Assembly: GCF_036324505.1 (NCBI RefSeq)
Contig: NC_086366.1
Location: 18,802,927 to 18,866,926, forward strand
DNA from: Eleginops maclovinus
Taxonomy: Eukaryota > Chordata > Actinopteri > Perciformes > Eleginopidae
Direction: 5' to 3'
Length of the DNA: 64,000 nucleotides
Positions within the stretch are counted from its first letter, which is position 1; the number at the start of each line of letters is the position of its first letter. Made by a program: the position numbers and the translations under genes. Positions 1 through 31,865 of the stretch are shown one piece after another. The notes beneath the pieces were generated by a model. That model was given only the letters and a program-made list of their open reading frames with translations, was not told where the DNA came from and did no database searches.

Positions 1-2280
1 CTGTTCTGCACTGGCCTTGTTTCTGTCTGCACTGATGAATGTCAATGAGAAAAAAGATTTAACCCTGAGTGTATTATTTCAGAAATCCTATCACTGAACG
101 CGGTTTTAAATAATATACATCTAAAAGGCTTTGGTATTATAAAAGTGCAGGGACATGTTCAGCAGGGATAAGGACACTGCATGTCACCCTATACGCAGGT
201 GGTGACAATGTATTTCTGGCTTTAATCCTGATGCTTTTCATGCTGCACTTTATATAACTGAAATGTAAAACATTGTGTGTTGCACTTGAGCCCAGCTGGA
301 GTAATATATATCAATATTGCCGGTCATGGCATGCTAGCCGTATCATTACCACGGCGCAGCGTGGTGGATTAAGAGTCGTACGGTTTTTAGAATGATCTTC
401 TCAACTCTGAAGCAACCACCCCTTGACACACGCAGCCAGCTAAAACCTGACTGTATTTAAAAGAGAAATGTTACTTTAAATTACATATTGACAGTTGTCT
501 CATACGTCAGTGTTTTTCGACTAGTCCTATGTAGTGGGAAATGTGAAATGGGAGGTAATGCAGCAGTCAATTGCAGGTTTATATGCTGATTTAAAACAAA
601 TTATAAATTGCATTACTTGCTTGATAAAGGCTGATACTTAAGATTACTGTTAGGGACCTTTTCAATTAAGCTGATATTGGTAGACATTACGATCTTCTGA
701 GAACCTGAAACAATTACTCTGAAATGGTAAGGTGTATTGATTAGTTCAATATTGAGAGAATTCATTTGTATCTATTGTGAACTGATTATGTTTGGATTTC
801 GAAATGCTATTAAAACAAAAACATCCAAAGACTCTTAAAATGTTTTTTGCTCCCACAATTTCAAAGCCAATACCGATGAAACAATTCTTGAAAGTGTTAT
901 TAGTTGGATACTTAAATATAATGCTCAAAAGACTGTCAGATTTCCGAAATTCCATGTTAAACCTGGTTGAAAGTGCTTTGTTATGCTACCTTTGCATGCA
1001 AGTTGGTTCCTAAAACAATTACTAAAGAGACTATCATGAACAGGAAATCCTTTGTACACTGCTGATGGCTGTTGTACTCAAATTAAAATATGTAAGCCTT
1101 ACAATACATAACGTGCCGTTTCTAGATGAGATTGGTAGATGATGTTAATCTACTGCAGCATCACTTATCTTTTAATCTTTTTCCTTACACTGCAACACGA
1201 AGCAGCTTCTCTAAAAACAGTTACACCTCAGATGTTAGCATTTGCATTTTCATTGTTTCAGCAGCTTGAGCTGTAACACTTAACCTCTGCACAGTAAATT
1301 GCATTATGTTTTGTGCTTCACTGTGTGATACTATAAATCCCAAGCTGGTTTAAGTATGATTTAATCGAAAACATTTTTTAAAGTATTTCAAATACGAGTA
1401 TGAGGTGAAAGAGTTGGGCAGTTTATGGTTGGACTAAGCTAAAATACTGTTGAAAAAGGAGAACAAATATGGTATGGGATGCTTTTAAAAGTCTGCCATG
1501 ATAATCTGTGATAGGATTTGTTAAATCTGTAGATATATTAGCTGGGAAGTTGTTTTTTAATGAACCGGAGGTGATGCATGTCTTCCAAAACAAATCATTC
1601 ACATGGCATAGTGTCAGCTTGTGAAATTCAGGCCATGTAAATAGGTTGAGTTCAATAAAGGTCAACCTTTTCTCTGAATGAGATTGAATCTTGTTTTCTC
1701 AAGCAGGTCACTTAGTAGCATTATGCGGTATAAGTAACATAGAGAATTGGGCCACATTATGCAACTGTCAGTATTAAGTCATTGTGACCTTCCAACGCTA
1801 TGATAGAGGTGAATCACTACTGAAGTCATCGTTCCAAAAAACTACTATCACTTCAGTGCTGACTATAAAATCTCACCGCTAGGCACTGGACCAAATAAAA
1901 ATGTTATTTCACTATAACATCCTGGTCAGAATAATTGCAATTTTTTTATGTCATGCCAATAGCGGAGTAAAATATATTCAAAGCCTGTTTAAATGACTTT
2001 CAAACATCATACTGGGTTACTATATCTTACATTTTACACAAAAAACTATATTTCAAATAAAGCAACAATGAGTTTGATAATTCCTGTATTGTTTTTTTTT
2101 TTTTTAAATCAGGCTCTTTATTAAAAACTTCCCAGCAAGTGTTACAGCTCGTGAGGATATTTACGATAATCCCAATAATTAAAATGTATTACTAATACTC
2201 ATTTGTTTTTTTTTTACATTGTAACCTGCAATGAAAGCCAAAGTCCCTTCTCACCAACCCTGTTTTTTCTCTTCCTACAG
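1..2280. other. Non-coding stretch upstream of the first visible grik1 exon
   Basis: AT-rich sequence, most likely the end of the long first grik1 intron because the exon at 2281 opens in mid-codon after a good polypyrimidine-CAG acceptor. I looked for the signal-peptide exon of a kainate receptor and did not find it. No transposon ends, RNA genes or long repeats were recognised. The short open frames here have no splice or codon support. Confidence 0.6.
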
Positions 2281-18981
<16,701 letters not shown>

Positions 18982-21900
18982 GTGAGTGTTGGTCAGTGCG
19001 AATGGCACAACAAGTATTAACACACTAGGGGACTTGATCAAAGACTGTTATAAACGCACCTACACATTTGTGTTGTTATTGTTGTCTTCGGAGGACTACA
19101 GTAATCACTGGGCCAACATAAACATGTCTGAATGTGTTGAACTGCATTGTTACAATCAAAAAAGAAATACTTTTTAATGAAGAGTTTAGTGTTTTCAGTA
19201 GTTTTAATGTAGAGCACAAGGACATTTTAGTCTTGATTGGAAGAATACGTTTGAAACCCTTTTCTATGATGACAGATGGTTGTTGACTTCTGACATCATG
19301 ACACTTGACCATCTTGGCCTTGCTTTTTTTGCAAAAAAACTGTTACAATGTTTTGTGTGGAACAAAAAGGTCATTGTCATGCCATGATATTGTGAATACC
19401 TTAGCAAGAGTTATTTTTTAAGGCTTGTTTGTTGTATTATTATGAACAACTGCAGTAGGGTTGGAAGTGTTCTGTAAAAATGTTTTCGCAATTTTCATAT
19501 TAAGAGTGCAAAGAGACATGAGAGAAGTTCTCCTGACCACTTTTGTATGTATTCATGTATTTAAAAAAAAAAAAAAAAACTTGATTTATTCATGTTTCCA
19601 TTTCGTTTATGAGTGTTCCCACAAAATGTTATTCAAGTTGATTTACACTCAGGCCATCAGTTGCTTACTGTCTGCTGTTTTTTTGTTGCTTTTGTATCAT
19701 ACAAAGTTCACAAACATGCATGTATATGTTTCGTCAAGTTGGAATTGTTTCAGAATGACTAAAATTATGTGAGAACATTACGTCCTTTAACCTTTTTTCC
19801 CGGTTGTTTTGGCTTTGATTTCTCCCATTCTCTGCACGCACAACCTTTTCCTTTACTCGGTGGAGAGGATAGCAATTGGGAAATCATTTGCACGATTTCA
19901 AGTAACAGCTCAACCCATTTTGAATATTTCATGGTTGTGATCGTTTTTAGTTCCCTTATAATTTGTTTCTGGGGAACAGTTTAGACGCTTCACTCGTGTA
20001 TTCTGAGAACAGGGGTTATTAGGAGTTAGGTAAACTCAGGTTTGGTTGTTGTTGTTTTTGGCCTGCACTATAGAAATCATACTTTATTCAACATATTATT
20101 TTGTTTGCATACTTACTTGAATGTATATCCACAAGGTCTTATTTTTGGCATACATACATGTTGCTTGCAAGATCCTCAACAATTAACCAACTATTATACT
20201 TTTGTAAATTAACAATTGGTGTGAAGCAGCACAACTAGTCTTCAACCACTACTATGGTTTTGCACACAATGTAAAGCAACTCATCCTGCAGCAGTTGAGA
20301 TTCAGCGAGATGATCTTGGGATGAAAGGTTAACCCGGGTGGTCACATTGGATGATGACACATCTCACTGTCTCAGCACAGCTTCTTGTATCCCTGAATCC
20401 CATTTCTCTTAGCTTGCTCTCAGTTCTAATCAGACACATATTCACCTCATTCAGGTTTAGGCTTGTAAAATAACATCCTCATTATGAAGTGGATTACAAA
20501 CACATATTGAACACTCCTGGTTTAGAGGTCATTTCCCACAGATTAGAAAAATCCTGCATATGTAATGAAATTGTTCTTCCCCGAAATCTAACAGTTAATT
20601 CTAAGCTTTGCTTGTTCTGCCTGTGCTTTATAGGATTTATGTCACTTTCAATTTTCAGTGACGGAATTTCAGGTTTTAAATAATAATACCTGTAGCTAAG
20701 GTCAGTTTGGTGGGATTTATGAACAACAACTATGATTGACTGACTGGTGATTACGATTTTTGGAAAGATGCTTTTTGACTGACTTCTTGCATTATACATA
20801 CAGCATTCATTCAATATAAGGCTCATTTAGATTTGAAAGCCCAAATATTTAATGGGAATCTAATGCCATTGTTGCATTTATTGTCAACACAGCATCACCC
20901 ATTTGCTCACAATGACACTGTAATTTCAATCATTGAATTTGTATTGTAGGAAAATAAATGTTTGTTCATTTACAAAAGTTTAAGTTGAACTATTCTTGGT
21001 GTGTGAATGCCCACCATGAAAAAAAAAGGGATATAGATTTTGAAATGAACTTTGGGGGAAATATTCACCCACCACAAGTTTGCAACAATCAAATGATTAC
21101 AGGCGTTAACAATGCTGAGCTCTGAAAGGTAAACTCCCAGCTGTGTCAGTTTTAAAGGTGTATCTTAGTGACCGAAACAGTATGATGTCAGTTCAAAATC
21201 TAACAATCAACAGGGACTCTACTGTGATGTTAAAGATGTTTGAGTCCAGTGGGTTTCTTGATTTTGACCTGTTGATTCAGAGCTGTGTCTTCCTTTTCAT
21301 TGCTTTTACTATTTTATCCAATATCTTTCCTCTTTACAGTTTCCTTTCAATGCTGTGATGGAGGACCTGGGTATGTTTTTAACTCAGACGACAATGAAAA
21401 GAAAAGTCAAAGCAAATGAGAGAGCAGGATTACACAGTATGTTCCTTTGCCATAGAAACACACTTTGAGTGAACAAATCTAAGGTTCAAAACATGATTTT
21501 ACTGCTGTTATATTAATTGATATACATTAGTTAATAAAGATAAATCTTATATTAAGTTTAAATTGTTGTTTTAAATTGTTCAGAGACCTGTACTTCTGCC
21601 TTGAGTTGCACAAGTGAACTGGATATATTTTGGATATATTTGAGAATCTTTTGTAAATGATGTTTACTGTTTGGATATTGCACTCAAGTGAATCAGCAAC
21701 CAATAATAAAAAATGATCTAACTGTTAATTTGGTCAACTCAACAAGGGCACACATGAAATGCTGTATAACTTACAGTATGGGAATTTGTTTAAAGGATGA
21801 TGGCTTCCCCCTTTGAAGATATTTTCTGTGCTGCTTTAAAGAAAGGATTTAACTCCTAATCTAACTTTCAATACGGCAAAGTTAATTAAATACCAATGCG

Positions 21901-22842
21901 GAATTGCAGGCATCATTTTTGCTTTTCCACTTAGTTCTTGAATGATACATTCTGGTTAAATAGTCAGACACTGATACAGTATGATTTCATGGATGGATCC
22001 TATCGAATAGTTGCGCTTTTCCTTATGTTTTAGGAGTTGCAAATGCAACACAGAGTGGAATATTAAAACAAGAAAGCAAGTGTGAAAGAATGTCATCTGT
22101 CACTGTTCAACCAGCTGTTTGTTAATCTGACAGTTAAAGACCAGGGTGCTATGCTAGCTGGGGTCGGCATGTCCCCTGGTTTCTCTCATTTCTCTGGGAG
22201 ATTACAGTATTATGGTCCTCATTTATATAATCCTGTCAATGGGATACAGCCCCCTTTTCTGCGCTGCCCCCAAAATGAAGTTCATTGTGACTACAGCATT
22301 CAATCAGTTAGGATACAGTTGCTCAACAGCTTATAAGATTTATGTTGTCATGGACCGTATGCTTGGATTGATTACACAAGTATTGGGTTTTTCTCTAGGA
22401 TTTTGACCCCTGGTATACAAACTACAACACTATATTTATGTCCACTTCTCAGCTCTGCATTCATAAGGCTGTCACAGATGTCCCTGCTGTGCCACTATTT
22501 TATATTTACAAAGAGTAAGATGTTTTTTTTATCAGTAAACAGGGGAAATGAAAAAGCTCATTGAGATATTAGTTGATAATCCGGTGTTTACAGCGGTGAG
22601 ATTTAGTATCATACTGTTGTTGTTCTTCTCTTGCAAACATTTGATTGTGCTTTTTTTTAATGAAAAATAAATATGCATAAGGAAAAGTTTAGCAACCACA
22701 CGTTACTTTCAATTGTTGCTGCTTGTTTAACAAGACCTACTTTATGATATTTGTATCTGTGGTCAGTTTTAGCCTGCAGGAAAGTCAAGTCTGCAGTCAG
22801 AGTGACACACTGAACAGTGTTTGTCAATGTTATTACTCTATA
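18982..22842. other. grik1 3' region, mostly non-coding
   Basis: Follows the M4 exon. Apart from the alternative exon at 21340-21370 I found no exon. A stretch of about 17 A residues occurs near 19562-19580. A final exon with the GluK1 basic tail and PDZ-binding end was sought here and not seen. Confidence 0.5.
21340..21370 (+). CDS. grik1: Alternative C-terminal-tail exon of grik1
   Basis: A 31-nt exon after a TCTTTACAG acceptor and before a GTATGT donor encodes FPFNAVMEDLG in the phase required by the exon ending at 18981. Mammalian GluK1 tails of the longer type contain CLSFNAIMEELG at this place, so the match is convincing. It ends one base into the last codon. The expected next exon (a basic segment and a PDZ-binding end like ETVA) was not found downstream. 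Reading through the donor gives an in-frame stop at 21466-21468. Reading through the previous donor at 18982 gives a short tail with stop near 19018. Confidence 0.8.
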
Positions 22843-23064
22843 CAGCCCCGGAAAAAATGAAGAAACCACTCCAAATGTTTCTTAAATCTTTATCTCTACA
22901 TGTAAGGCAGTCATTCCAGTGTCTGTTGAATTCCAACACAGAGAAATGTTGTCAGTAATTTATGGAATAGAATAAAAAAAGATAAATTGTCATTCAACTC
23001 AAAGACATACCTATAAATAATAAAACAAGAGAAAATGATAATGCTGAAGTGGTCTCCGGGGCTG
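22843..23064. mobile_element. Tc1-type MITE
   Basis: A 222-bp non-coding element. Its ends are CAGCCCCGG... and ...CCGGGGCTG, flanked by TA on both sides (22841-22842, 23065-23066). The inverted ends extend imperfectly (AAACCACT against AGACCACT). TA target preference and a CAG start fit Tc1/mariner-derived MITEs of fish. No transposase is encoded. Confidence 0.8.
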
Positions 23065-23245
23065 TATATTCTCTGCACTATATTTGCAGGCCAACTAACT
23101 TCCAGATGTTTTAATTTCTAATCCTTGTTTTTCCCGCTTGCCTCCTGTTTCCTAATCCTTGCTACCTAAGTACTGTGGAGTCTGTCTATCAAAGGATAAC
23201 GACTGGAATCATTGTGAAAAGTAGGTAAAATAAAAACAAGTAAAC

Positions 23246-23490
23246 CCATCCATCCTTTATCTGTAACCACTTATCCTTTACAGGGGAGGGCTGGAGCCAA
23301 TCACAGCTGAAAACGGGCGGGAGTGGGCCAGTCAATCACAGGGCACAGAGGGACAACCATTCAAGCTCACTCCTACAGGCAGTTTAGAGTTTAGAACAAT
23401 GAACCAAACCTCCATGTCTTTAGACTGTGGGGGAAAGCAAGAGAACCAAGAGAAACAAACGCTAAGACAGGGAGAACATACAACACTAGA
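23246..23490. repeat. Diverged copy of a common percomorph interspersed repeat
   Basis: Contains the succession CCATCCATC...CCACTTATCC...GGCTGGAGCCAATCACAGCTGA...GCCAGTCAATCACAGGGCACA...ACTGTGGGGGAAAGC...GGGAGAACATACA. I know this as a very frequent spiny-rayed fish interspersed repeat. The family name is uncertain and the copy is degraded. No coding potential. Confidence 0.6.
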
Positions 23491-24278
23491 ACAAAATCAA
23501 ATAATAAGGATTGTTTATGTTATTGACAGTATCTGAGCCAATACAAACTGACATTGTTTGAATAGGATTAACAAAAGATATATATTCAAATAGAGAAGAA
23601 ACAGCTGAGAAGAGGGAGGTGGAGACAAACGGCAAAGTGTGAGATCTTTATCAAGACATCCTTTTTTTTAAGAAAGAGAAATGTAGCCTCTGACACAGAA
23701 GATATATCAAGATTGATACAGAGTTCAGAGGGGCTTTGCATTAATCTCACGTTGTAATGACAGTTTAAGGTTTTGGTATTCTGATGAATTCCAGGATTGG
23801 GCTTAAACTGCTTTCATTTTGTTTGCTGGTCTTTAATCTTCTAACCCTGCGTTCTTAATCAGAACTCAGAGCAGGTTTTTAATCCCGCATGAATGAGGCC
23901 GCGGATTATGGGCCTCTGACCTTGCCATGCCGCACAGCTGCTTCCTCCTCAAATCAAGTTTCTCTGCCTGTGTAGCTCGCAAGAGAGGATAATCTTACTT
24001 TTTGCGCTACAATGCTCCTAAATCCAAATTGTGCATACAAGAGACAAACAAATCCTAATTTCTGAAAGGGAAAATTATACACTGTTCCAATACATAATGC
24101 TTTGGAGTGCTTTGGTATTTGAAGGTGATGCCACTTTTGACAAACATCAATTTGAGGATTTTCTACAGATGTGTGTCATGATATCTAATCTCTGTGGCAT
24201 TATCATCATCTAATCCTTTTGACTTTTAGATGCAACACCACTTGTCGAATTCAGAGCTGAGCTTTGTTTTTCTCAGTG

Positions 24279-24331
<53 letters not shown>
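24279..24331. repeat. TG dinucleotide microsatellite
   Basis: An uninterrupted run of about 25 TG units between grik1 and bach1. Likely length-polymorphic. Confidence 0.95.
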
Positions 24332-24332
<1 letters not shown>

Positions 24333-26530
24333 GACTTCTTAAAGATGAGTACAGGTTTTATTAGTGGCTTCAGTGTTGCCCCTGTAATTACCACTTTAAC
24401 CTTGAAAATTGTGTTCTGAGGAAAACACAATGAGATTGCTTTTTCCTTCATTCAAGTGCTACAGTAATATAATGTTAATGGACAAAAAAACTGTTGGAAA
24501 CTCCCATTGTGTTCAGCTGAAACAGGTCAAAAGACACAGTGGACAACCAACAAAGAAAAATGAATTGGTATAAATGATTGCAACTGTGTTATGATGTTTC
24601 CTGCTCAAACAAGGATCTTCACAAGAATGAGATGCTGAAACTAAAGTGGGATGAGGAATGATGCGAATAAGGAGTAATAAAAGCAAGCATCATGCACAAA
24701 CTGTTAAAAACAATGCATAGTCTGCATAAGACCTGGGTTGCTATAATGAATGATGTGAGGAAAAACTCCAAACAGAATGACGTACTTTGTTTTTTTTAAA
24801 TAGATAATGAGATTGCTTCACAACAGATTGCATTATAAGGTCTTGCCTTGAAAGAAAAGTAGCTCTAGCTTTTTTTCGTCAGATGATAGCTTCAGGACCT
24901 CTTCTTCTTTTAAAATACAATGTTGTGCTACACTTTACCATGAATGAAGGCAAACGATAACTCAAAACTACACCACCTATTGGTAACAAAAGTATCTGCA
25001 GCAAACTGTCTTCATGCGTGGCATTTAAGTTAGGACTGCCACATAAAAAAAGGGCATTCCTTCTGTTTATGTTTGGCACAATACCAAGACGTCAGGTGGC
25101 TCTTTCCTTTCTTTTTCTATTGGCGGAATGTGTGTAGAACTGATTGAGTAATGACTTGCAACCAATCCTGCTTTGTGTTGCTTATTTTTACATTTAAGAA
25201 ATACAACGTTTCATCGCAGTTTTTATAAATGTAAGCCTGGAACATCTGATTTTTTTCTTCCTTGCATTTACAGCATAACAAGTCTTAATATCAGTTTGCA
25301 CTGCTGGGTTAAAGGAATGGATGGTTGTCATATACACCTTACTTTTTCCAATTTCCTGTCTCTGGGTACACTCACTCTTTGCAGAGCTTAGGTCGTTTAT
25401 CAGCCTTATCTGAGTCTGACTCTAATTCGACTCTAATTCAGTTCCATCTGTAATCTTTCTAATGACTCTGTAGATCCATAACATTTGTAGACAACAGTTT
25501 AGTTCTGTTAAGATTCTAGCAGTAGTATTACCCAACCTTATCTTAATATCCGGTGGGAAAGGATGAAGTTTTGTCTTAATGTATATCCGCAGCGATATGT
25601 GCAATAAGCAAGAATTTGGGGTGAAAAAATAATTGATAATAATGTATTCGAATACTGAAAGTTGTTGAAAACCATCTTAAAATTCCTCACTAAAAGCCCC
25701 AGCCCAACTTTTTTTCTTCGTAGTTTTAGTTTAGTTTTGTTGATTATTTAAACCAATGCTCACATGGTCTTTCATGTGCAATGCTACATGGCGTTTAGGT
25801 TTTTAACTTAAGCTTGTGGCCCAAAGTTTACCAAAGTTTGGCAACATCAAGCTTTGGTCTTGCAGAAAAGCCCAATATCTTACGGAGGAATTCCAGAAGG
25901 AACAATTCATGTTGTTGTAGTGTCAATTCATGTCACATAAACTGGTGAGCAAAATTGAGTTGTACTTCCATCTATTGGCCAAACTGTGGTACTGTGCATC
26001 CATAGAAGATGAAATTGCCAGTTAAAGAAAAACACCGGTTGATAACAAAATGTTGTTTATTCAATCTGTAATCAATTGAAGCATTCAATAAAAAACATGA
26101 CTACAGAACTTAGCATAAGAAAATGCCATCAATACGGGCTCTTGGTTAATGTGCAACAGTGCTTGAGAGAAGGATATACAAAGATTGCCTTTTTGTATTC
26201 ATACTATAATACTGCATAAGGCACATTTTGCATCAATGAGTTCCTATGTTCGCCTCTAACATTTGCAAACACACAGGAGCTATTCCTCAAATATTCAGGG
26301 GAAGCTGACAGTTAATCATTCAAACTATGTACTGGCATATTCAAAAAATGCTGAATTTATGTTTGCTGTAACAACTCGTTGTAGTTGACTGTAGGAAACA
26401 ATCTGTTAGTGCTGTACATATTGCGAAGAAACAGCATGATGCTAGAATAATACAAAATGTGTTTCGATTATAATGATAGACATATTAGTATAATAGAAAT
26501 AAACGTCTTGTTTGCAGAACTGTAGGTGTA

Positions 26531-28132
<1,602 letters not shown>

Positions 28133-28480
28133 TATGTGTGTATGAGATGGTTGTGCAGTGAGAAATATTTGAGGCATCAAAACGGTGTCAGGGTATGAGT
28201 TTCCCTGAGAAAAAAAAACCCTTTAGGAAGATTTTTAAGAAATTGAAACATCCAGGAAAAACCTGAACCTTGTCCGCACTTTCAAAGTCACCATGAATGA
28301 TTCCATTTTAACTACAGTGAAATGCTTACTGGAAGTACAGTAAAAGAAAACTGACATCTCTGAATGTCACTTTCAAATACCTACACATCATTGCAAAGGG
28401 GGCTTACAGTATATAGTCAGAGTCCAACCCCTGCTCCATGATCCTGCAAGATTAGAAATGACAATAGAAATTGAGTCCGA

Positions 28481-31400
28481 TTATAAGCTGTTGTTAATGT
28501 CCATACACACATTGAGCAGAGCAGTGGGAACAGGGCAGCTGAGGGGAGAACCTGCCTCCTCTGTCTGAGTGCCAGCATCTGGTGCAGCAGTTTGCACAGA
28601 GCCTGCAGGCGGCTTGCTTGGGTCACACTCTGAAGAACAACTTACCATTTCGATAGGGATCTGGAACTCCTCTACTTTACCCAAATAGCTAGGGGAGGAG
28701 ACGGGGGCGCCTGGTGAAGAGACCTTGGCAACAAGCTGCAAATGGTCCTGATCAGAGCCAGACTCGAGGCTGACGGACTTACATAACCCGCACAGACTCT
28801 GCCGCGCCTCATCCAGGTTTTGCTGCAGCTCAGTTCGCTCCTGCAGCAGTCGCTCTTTCTGACTTTTCTGGACAAAGAACAAGTGTTAAGATTCATTTGT
28901 TTCCTTAAATTGTAATAACAGATGCATTTTTTGGACCAAAGCTTCCAACTGGTGGTTACTCTGTAGGGAAATGGCAGCTTGGCAAATTAGTATAACTTAA
29001 AATGATGTGGTCCAATCTGTAGCTGCTAGAGAATCACATATTTGAAGTTATTTTATATCTATGACGAAAGGTGCAAGCTGCATTCAATCATAACATGTAT
29101 TTGAGTCTCCTCAGAGCTAGCAGTTCAGCAAAGGCTTCCATGTAGATGTTCCCCTATGTACATTTCCAAATAACTTTTTGAAGAATTGAGAGACATTTTT
29201 AAGTATAGTCATTCTGTTGGATGTACGCTCAAATTATTGTTATTTATTAGAAGATCATTATTCTGTTTGACAAGAGGTGAAAGGCTGTGACTTGTTCTAC
29301 AATTAACATTGCTGTAGTTTATGCTGGTCACCACTAGAGGCTGACAAAGGTAACAAAAACACAAAATGTAATCAAATCTTGTTTCACTAGACGTATAAAA
29401 ATGCAACTTACTAGTTTTTTTATGTCAATTTCTAGATGGTGTATGCCATCTAGCTTCCTCTTTCGGCAGCGCTGCGCAGCCACGCGGTTTTTGCTTCGTC
29501 GACGAACGTCATGGACAAACTCCATCTGATCTTGAGTCAGCTGATGGTGTCTCAGAAGCTGCTGGAAGGCACTCCGACTCAGCGCTGAGATCTGCTCCAC
29601 TGGGAATGGAAGCTGAATCTGTAGAGCACAGGGGTAAGGAGTTAGATCAGTTTTAATGTATTATCTTTATCCATCTGAAAAATCATTTGTGTATCCAAAT
29701 GACCTCTGCTGCTCTTTTGTTGTTGGCCTCAGTATCTCCGTCAGTGTCCAGGTCTGAGTCGTCCCCAGAGTTGAGCGAGGACATGTAGGGGCTCTTTTCT
29801 GACTGGGACAGGATGTCAGTGCGTGGGGCCGGGTCATCACCTGTCCCAAAGTCCCTGAGGAAGGGACAGTCTCCTACACTGGAGGTCAGGTCCAGCTGCT
29901 TGAGCCAATGGAAGTCTGATGCTTTTGCCAGATTGCTTTGGTCAATGGTTTCCAAGGGCAGTTGTTGAGCCTGAGATGGGCATATGTCAGACCAAAACCC
30001 TTTAGCCAGATGTTCAGCCACCTCCCTCTCAACGCTGCTCCTCTCCCCAGTTCCCTCTTCATGGCTTAAATCAGTTTCTGACGGGTCTGACAGATCACTT
30101 TCTATTTTCTGAATGAAACCAGCCTCACTCTGCCCTAATAACTCACTGCAATCTTCCACCCTTGATGTGTTGAGTGGACATGAACCTGGGTTGCAGTCGG
30201 TTTCAGCAACCAGCGTCTCGACACTCTGCTTAACATCGCCTGCTGGCTCAATGAGTTCTGGCGGATTCACATCCCCCGGGGCGGACAGCTCACAGGGTAA
30301 GCCACAGTCTGCTAAACTCAACTCACTTTGATTACACACATCTCCCATCTCTAAAATGTCTCTTTCGCAGAACTGAGTGGGATGATCTGCATTTTCCGCA
30401 GCTGGGCATGGCAAAGACAACATGGGGCACACAGCATTTGCCGCTAACTCGAGAGATAAGGGGGCCATTTGTGGCCCACAATTCTCCAAGCAGAAATGTT
30501 CTTCCGTGCCGTGCATCTGACCCTGTGCGCTCTGAGGACTCTGTGATGGGAAATCTGTTTGTTCATCACCTCTTGAAGGCAGTGAGCTGTGTGACTCAAA
30601 TGATTTTGGTTGGCTGCTCTCTACGCGGGGGCCAAAACTGGCACTGGGTTCCCGATTCAGACAACAGGCTCTCCTCCTGACCTCCTGAGAGGCTCTATTA
30701 CCTTCAGAAAACTTTGGGATGAGGAAATCAAAGCATGCTGACTCCAAGTCATTAAATCCTAGAATCTCAGCACTGCGGTGAATGGCATGAATATTTTCTT
30801 TCGTGAAGGGGAGCTTACATGTGTAGGCAAATTGAAGCAAAGGTTCAAACCCTTCAATTGTCACCTGTGGAGAAAAGGAAATATAAAACATTAAGGTACA
30901 ATAAAACTCACACCACAAACTAAACAGCAGCAATAAAGCTTGGAAATTCCTATTGTAGAAAATATACCAGCTAATGAAGAAAGGTTTATATCAAGATCTA
31001 TATGGCTGTTTGATATGTTTCCTAAAATGTAAACATTGAAATGTAGTTTAGCCTGTAATACAATATAAAGCTCAGTGGTTAAAAAACCCACCTAAAATCA
31101 TCAAAGCTCAAAATAGTTGATCGCTTAAGGGGCTGATATAAATTGTTGTCACATTGAAAGGGCTGCACATTAACAAATGTCATGTTTCACAACGACTGCT
31201 GCATTTTATTGGCAAATCTTGAAGAAAAGCTTCAGTCCACGTGATGACAACTGAAAGTCTTGTTGAAAAATGTTTCAGTGGCTGGTCTTGCAAAGACATT
31301 GCTGCTTGCTTAGTGTAATGTAATGTTTAGCAATTCACAAAATTAACAAGTCATTAATAGATAGAGAAACTCCCTCCAAGGATGCGTTAGGTCAGGGCTT

Positions 31401-31865
31401 AGTTAAAACTTTGGACATAATGTAATAGTCACATAATAATTGTACTCAAGTAGAAAACTGCTTTATTTGAATTAAAATGGAAAATAAAGCAAGTTAATTC
31501 AGCAGTGGCAATTATTGGTGACGTGTTACTTATAACACAATCATGCACAAACAAAATAATTATCAGTGTCAACTTTTTGACCCTAATCCTTAAGCGACTA
31601 AAGGATGAATCAGCAGCACACCAACCTCATCAGGCAAGCAGATGATGGTATTCTGTCTGGTGACATTTGTAACCCTGCTCTGAAAGTATTCACTGCAGGA
31701 AGCCAAGACAGAGCAGTGGGCCCGAAAACTCCTGTTTTCAACCAACACCGTCACATCACACAGGACGTCCCGCTGCCTCTGGTCATCGAGACTCTGGAGC
31801 ACATTTGCACTGTGCACTGCAGACTGAAAGGTGAACACTGACATGCGAGAAGCTTGGAGCGACAT
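28481..31865 (-). CDS. bach1: BACH1 (BTB and CNC homology 1), complete
   Basis: Heme-sensing transcriptional repressor that pairs with small Maf proteins at antioxidant/Maf elements of oxidative-stress and heme genes such as heme oxygenase 1. Coding exons: 31865-31626, 30864-29704, 29618-29412, 28867-28481; total 1995 nt = 664 residues plus stop. The BTB/POZ domain (residues ~20-115) spans exons 1 and 2. Exon 2 carries the acidic/serine-rich middle with [20 protein letters not shown], nearly identical to human BACH1. Exon 3 carries the CNC region and the basic region ([19 protein letters not shown], ~506-524). Exon 4 carries the leucine zipper and tail. Several Cys-Pro dipeptides, the known heme-regulatory type, occur (ICPSQ, DCPFL, SCPLN, PCPAA). 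The exon 2 donor, GTCATT, is weak. Human BACH1 is 736 residues. Confidence 0.95.

Noticed and set aside
23401..23515. Possible grik1 tail exon after TTTAG with a Lys/Gln-rich frame
   Set aside because: The sequence belongs to the common interspersed repeat at 23246-23490; the apparent basic peptide is repeat-derived.
24251..24451. Minus-strand frame with a poly-(His-Thr) run
   Set aside because: Translation of the TG microsatellite.
30113..30680. Plus-strand frames opposite bach1 exon 2
   Set aside because: Antisense shadows of the long bach1 coding exon.
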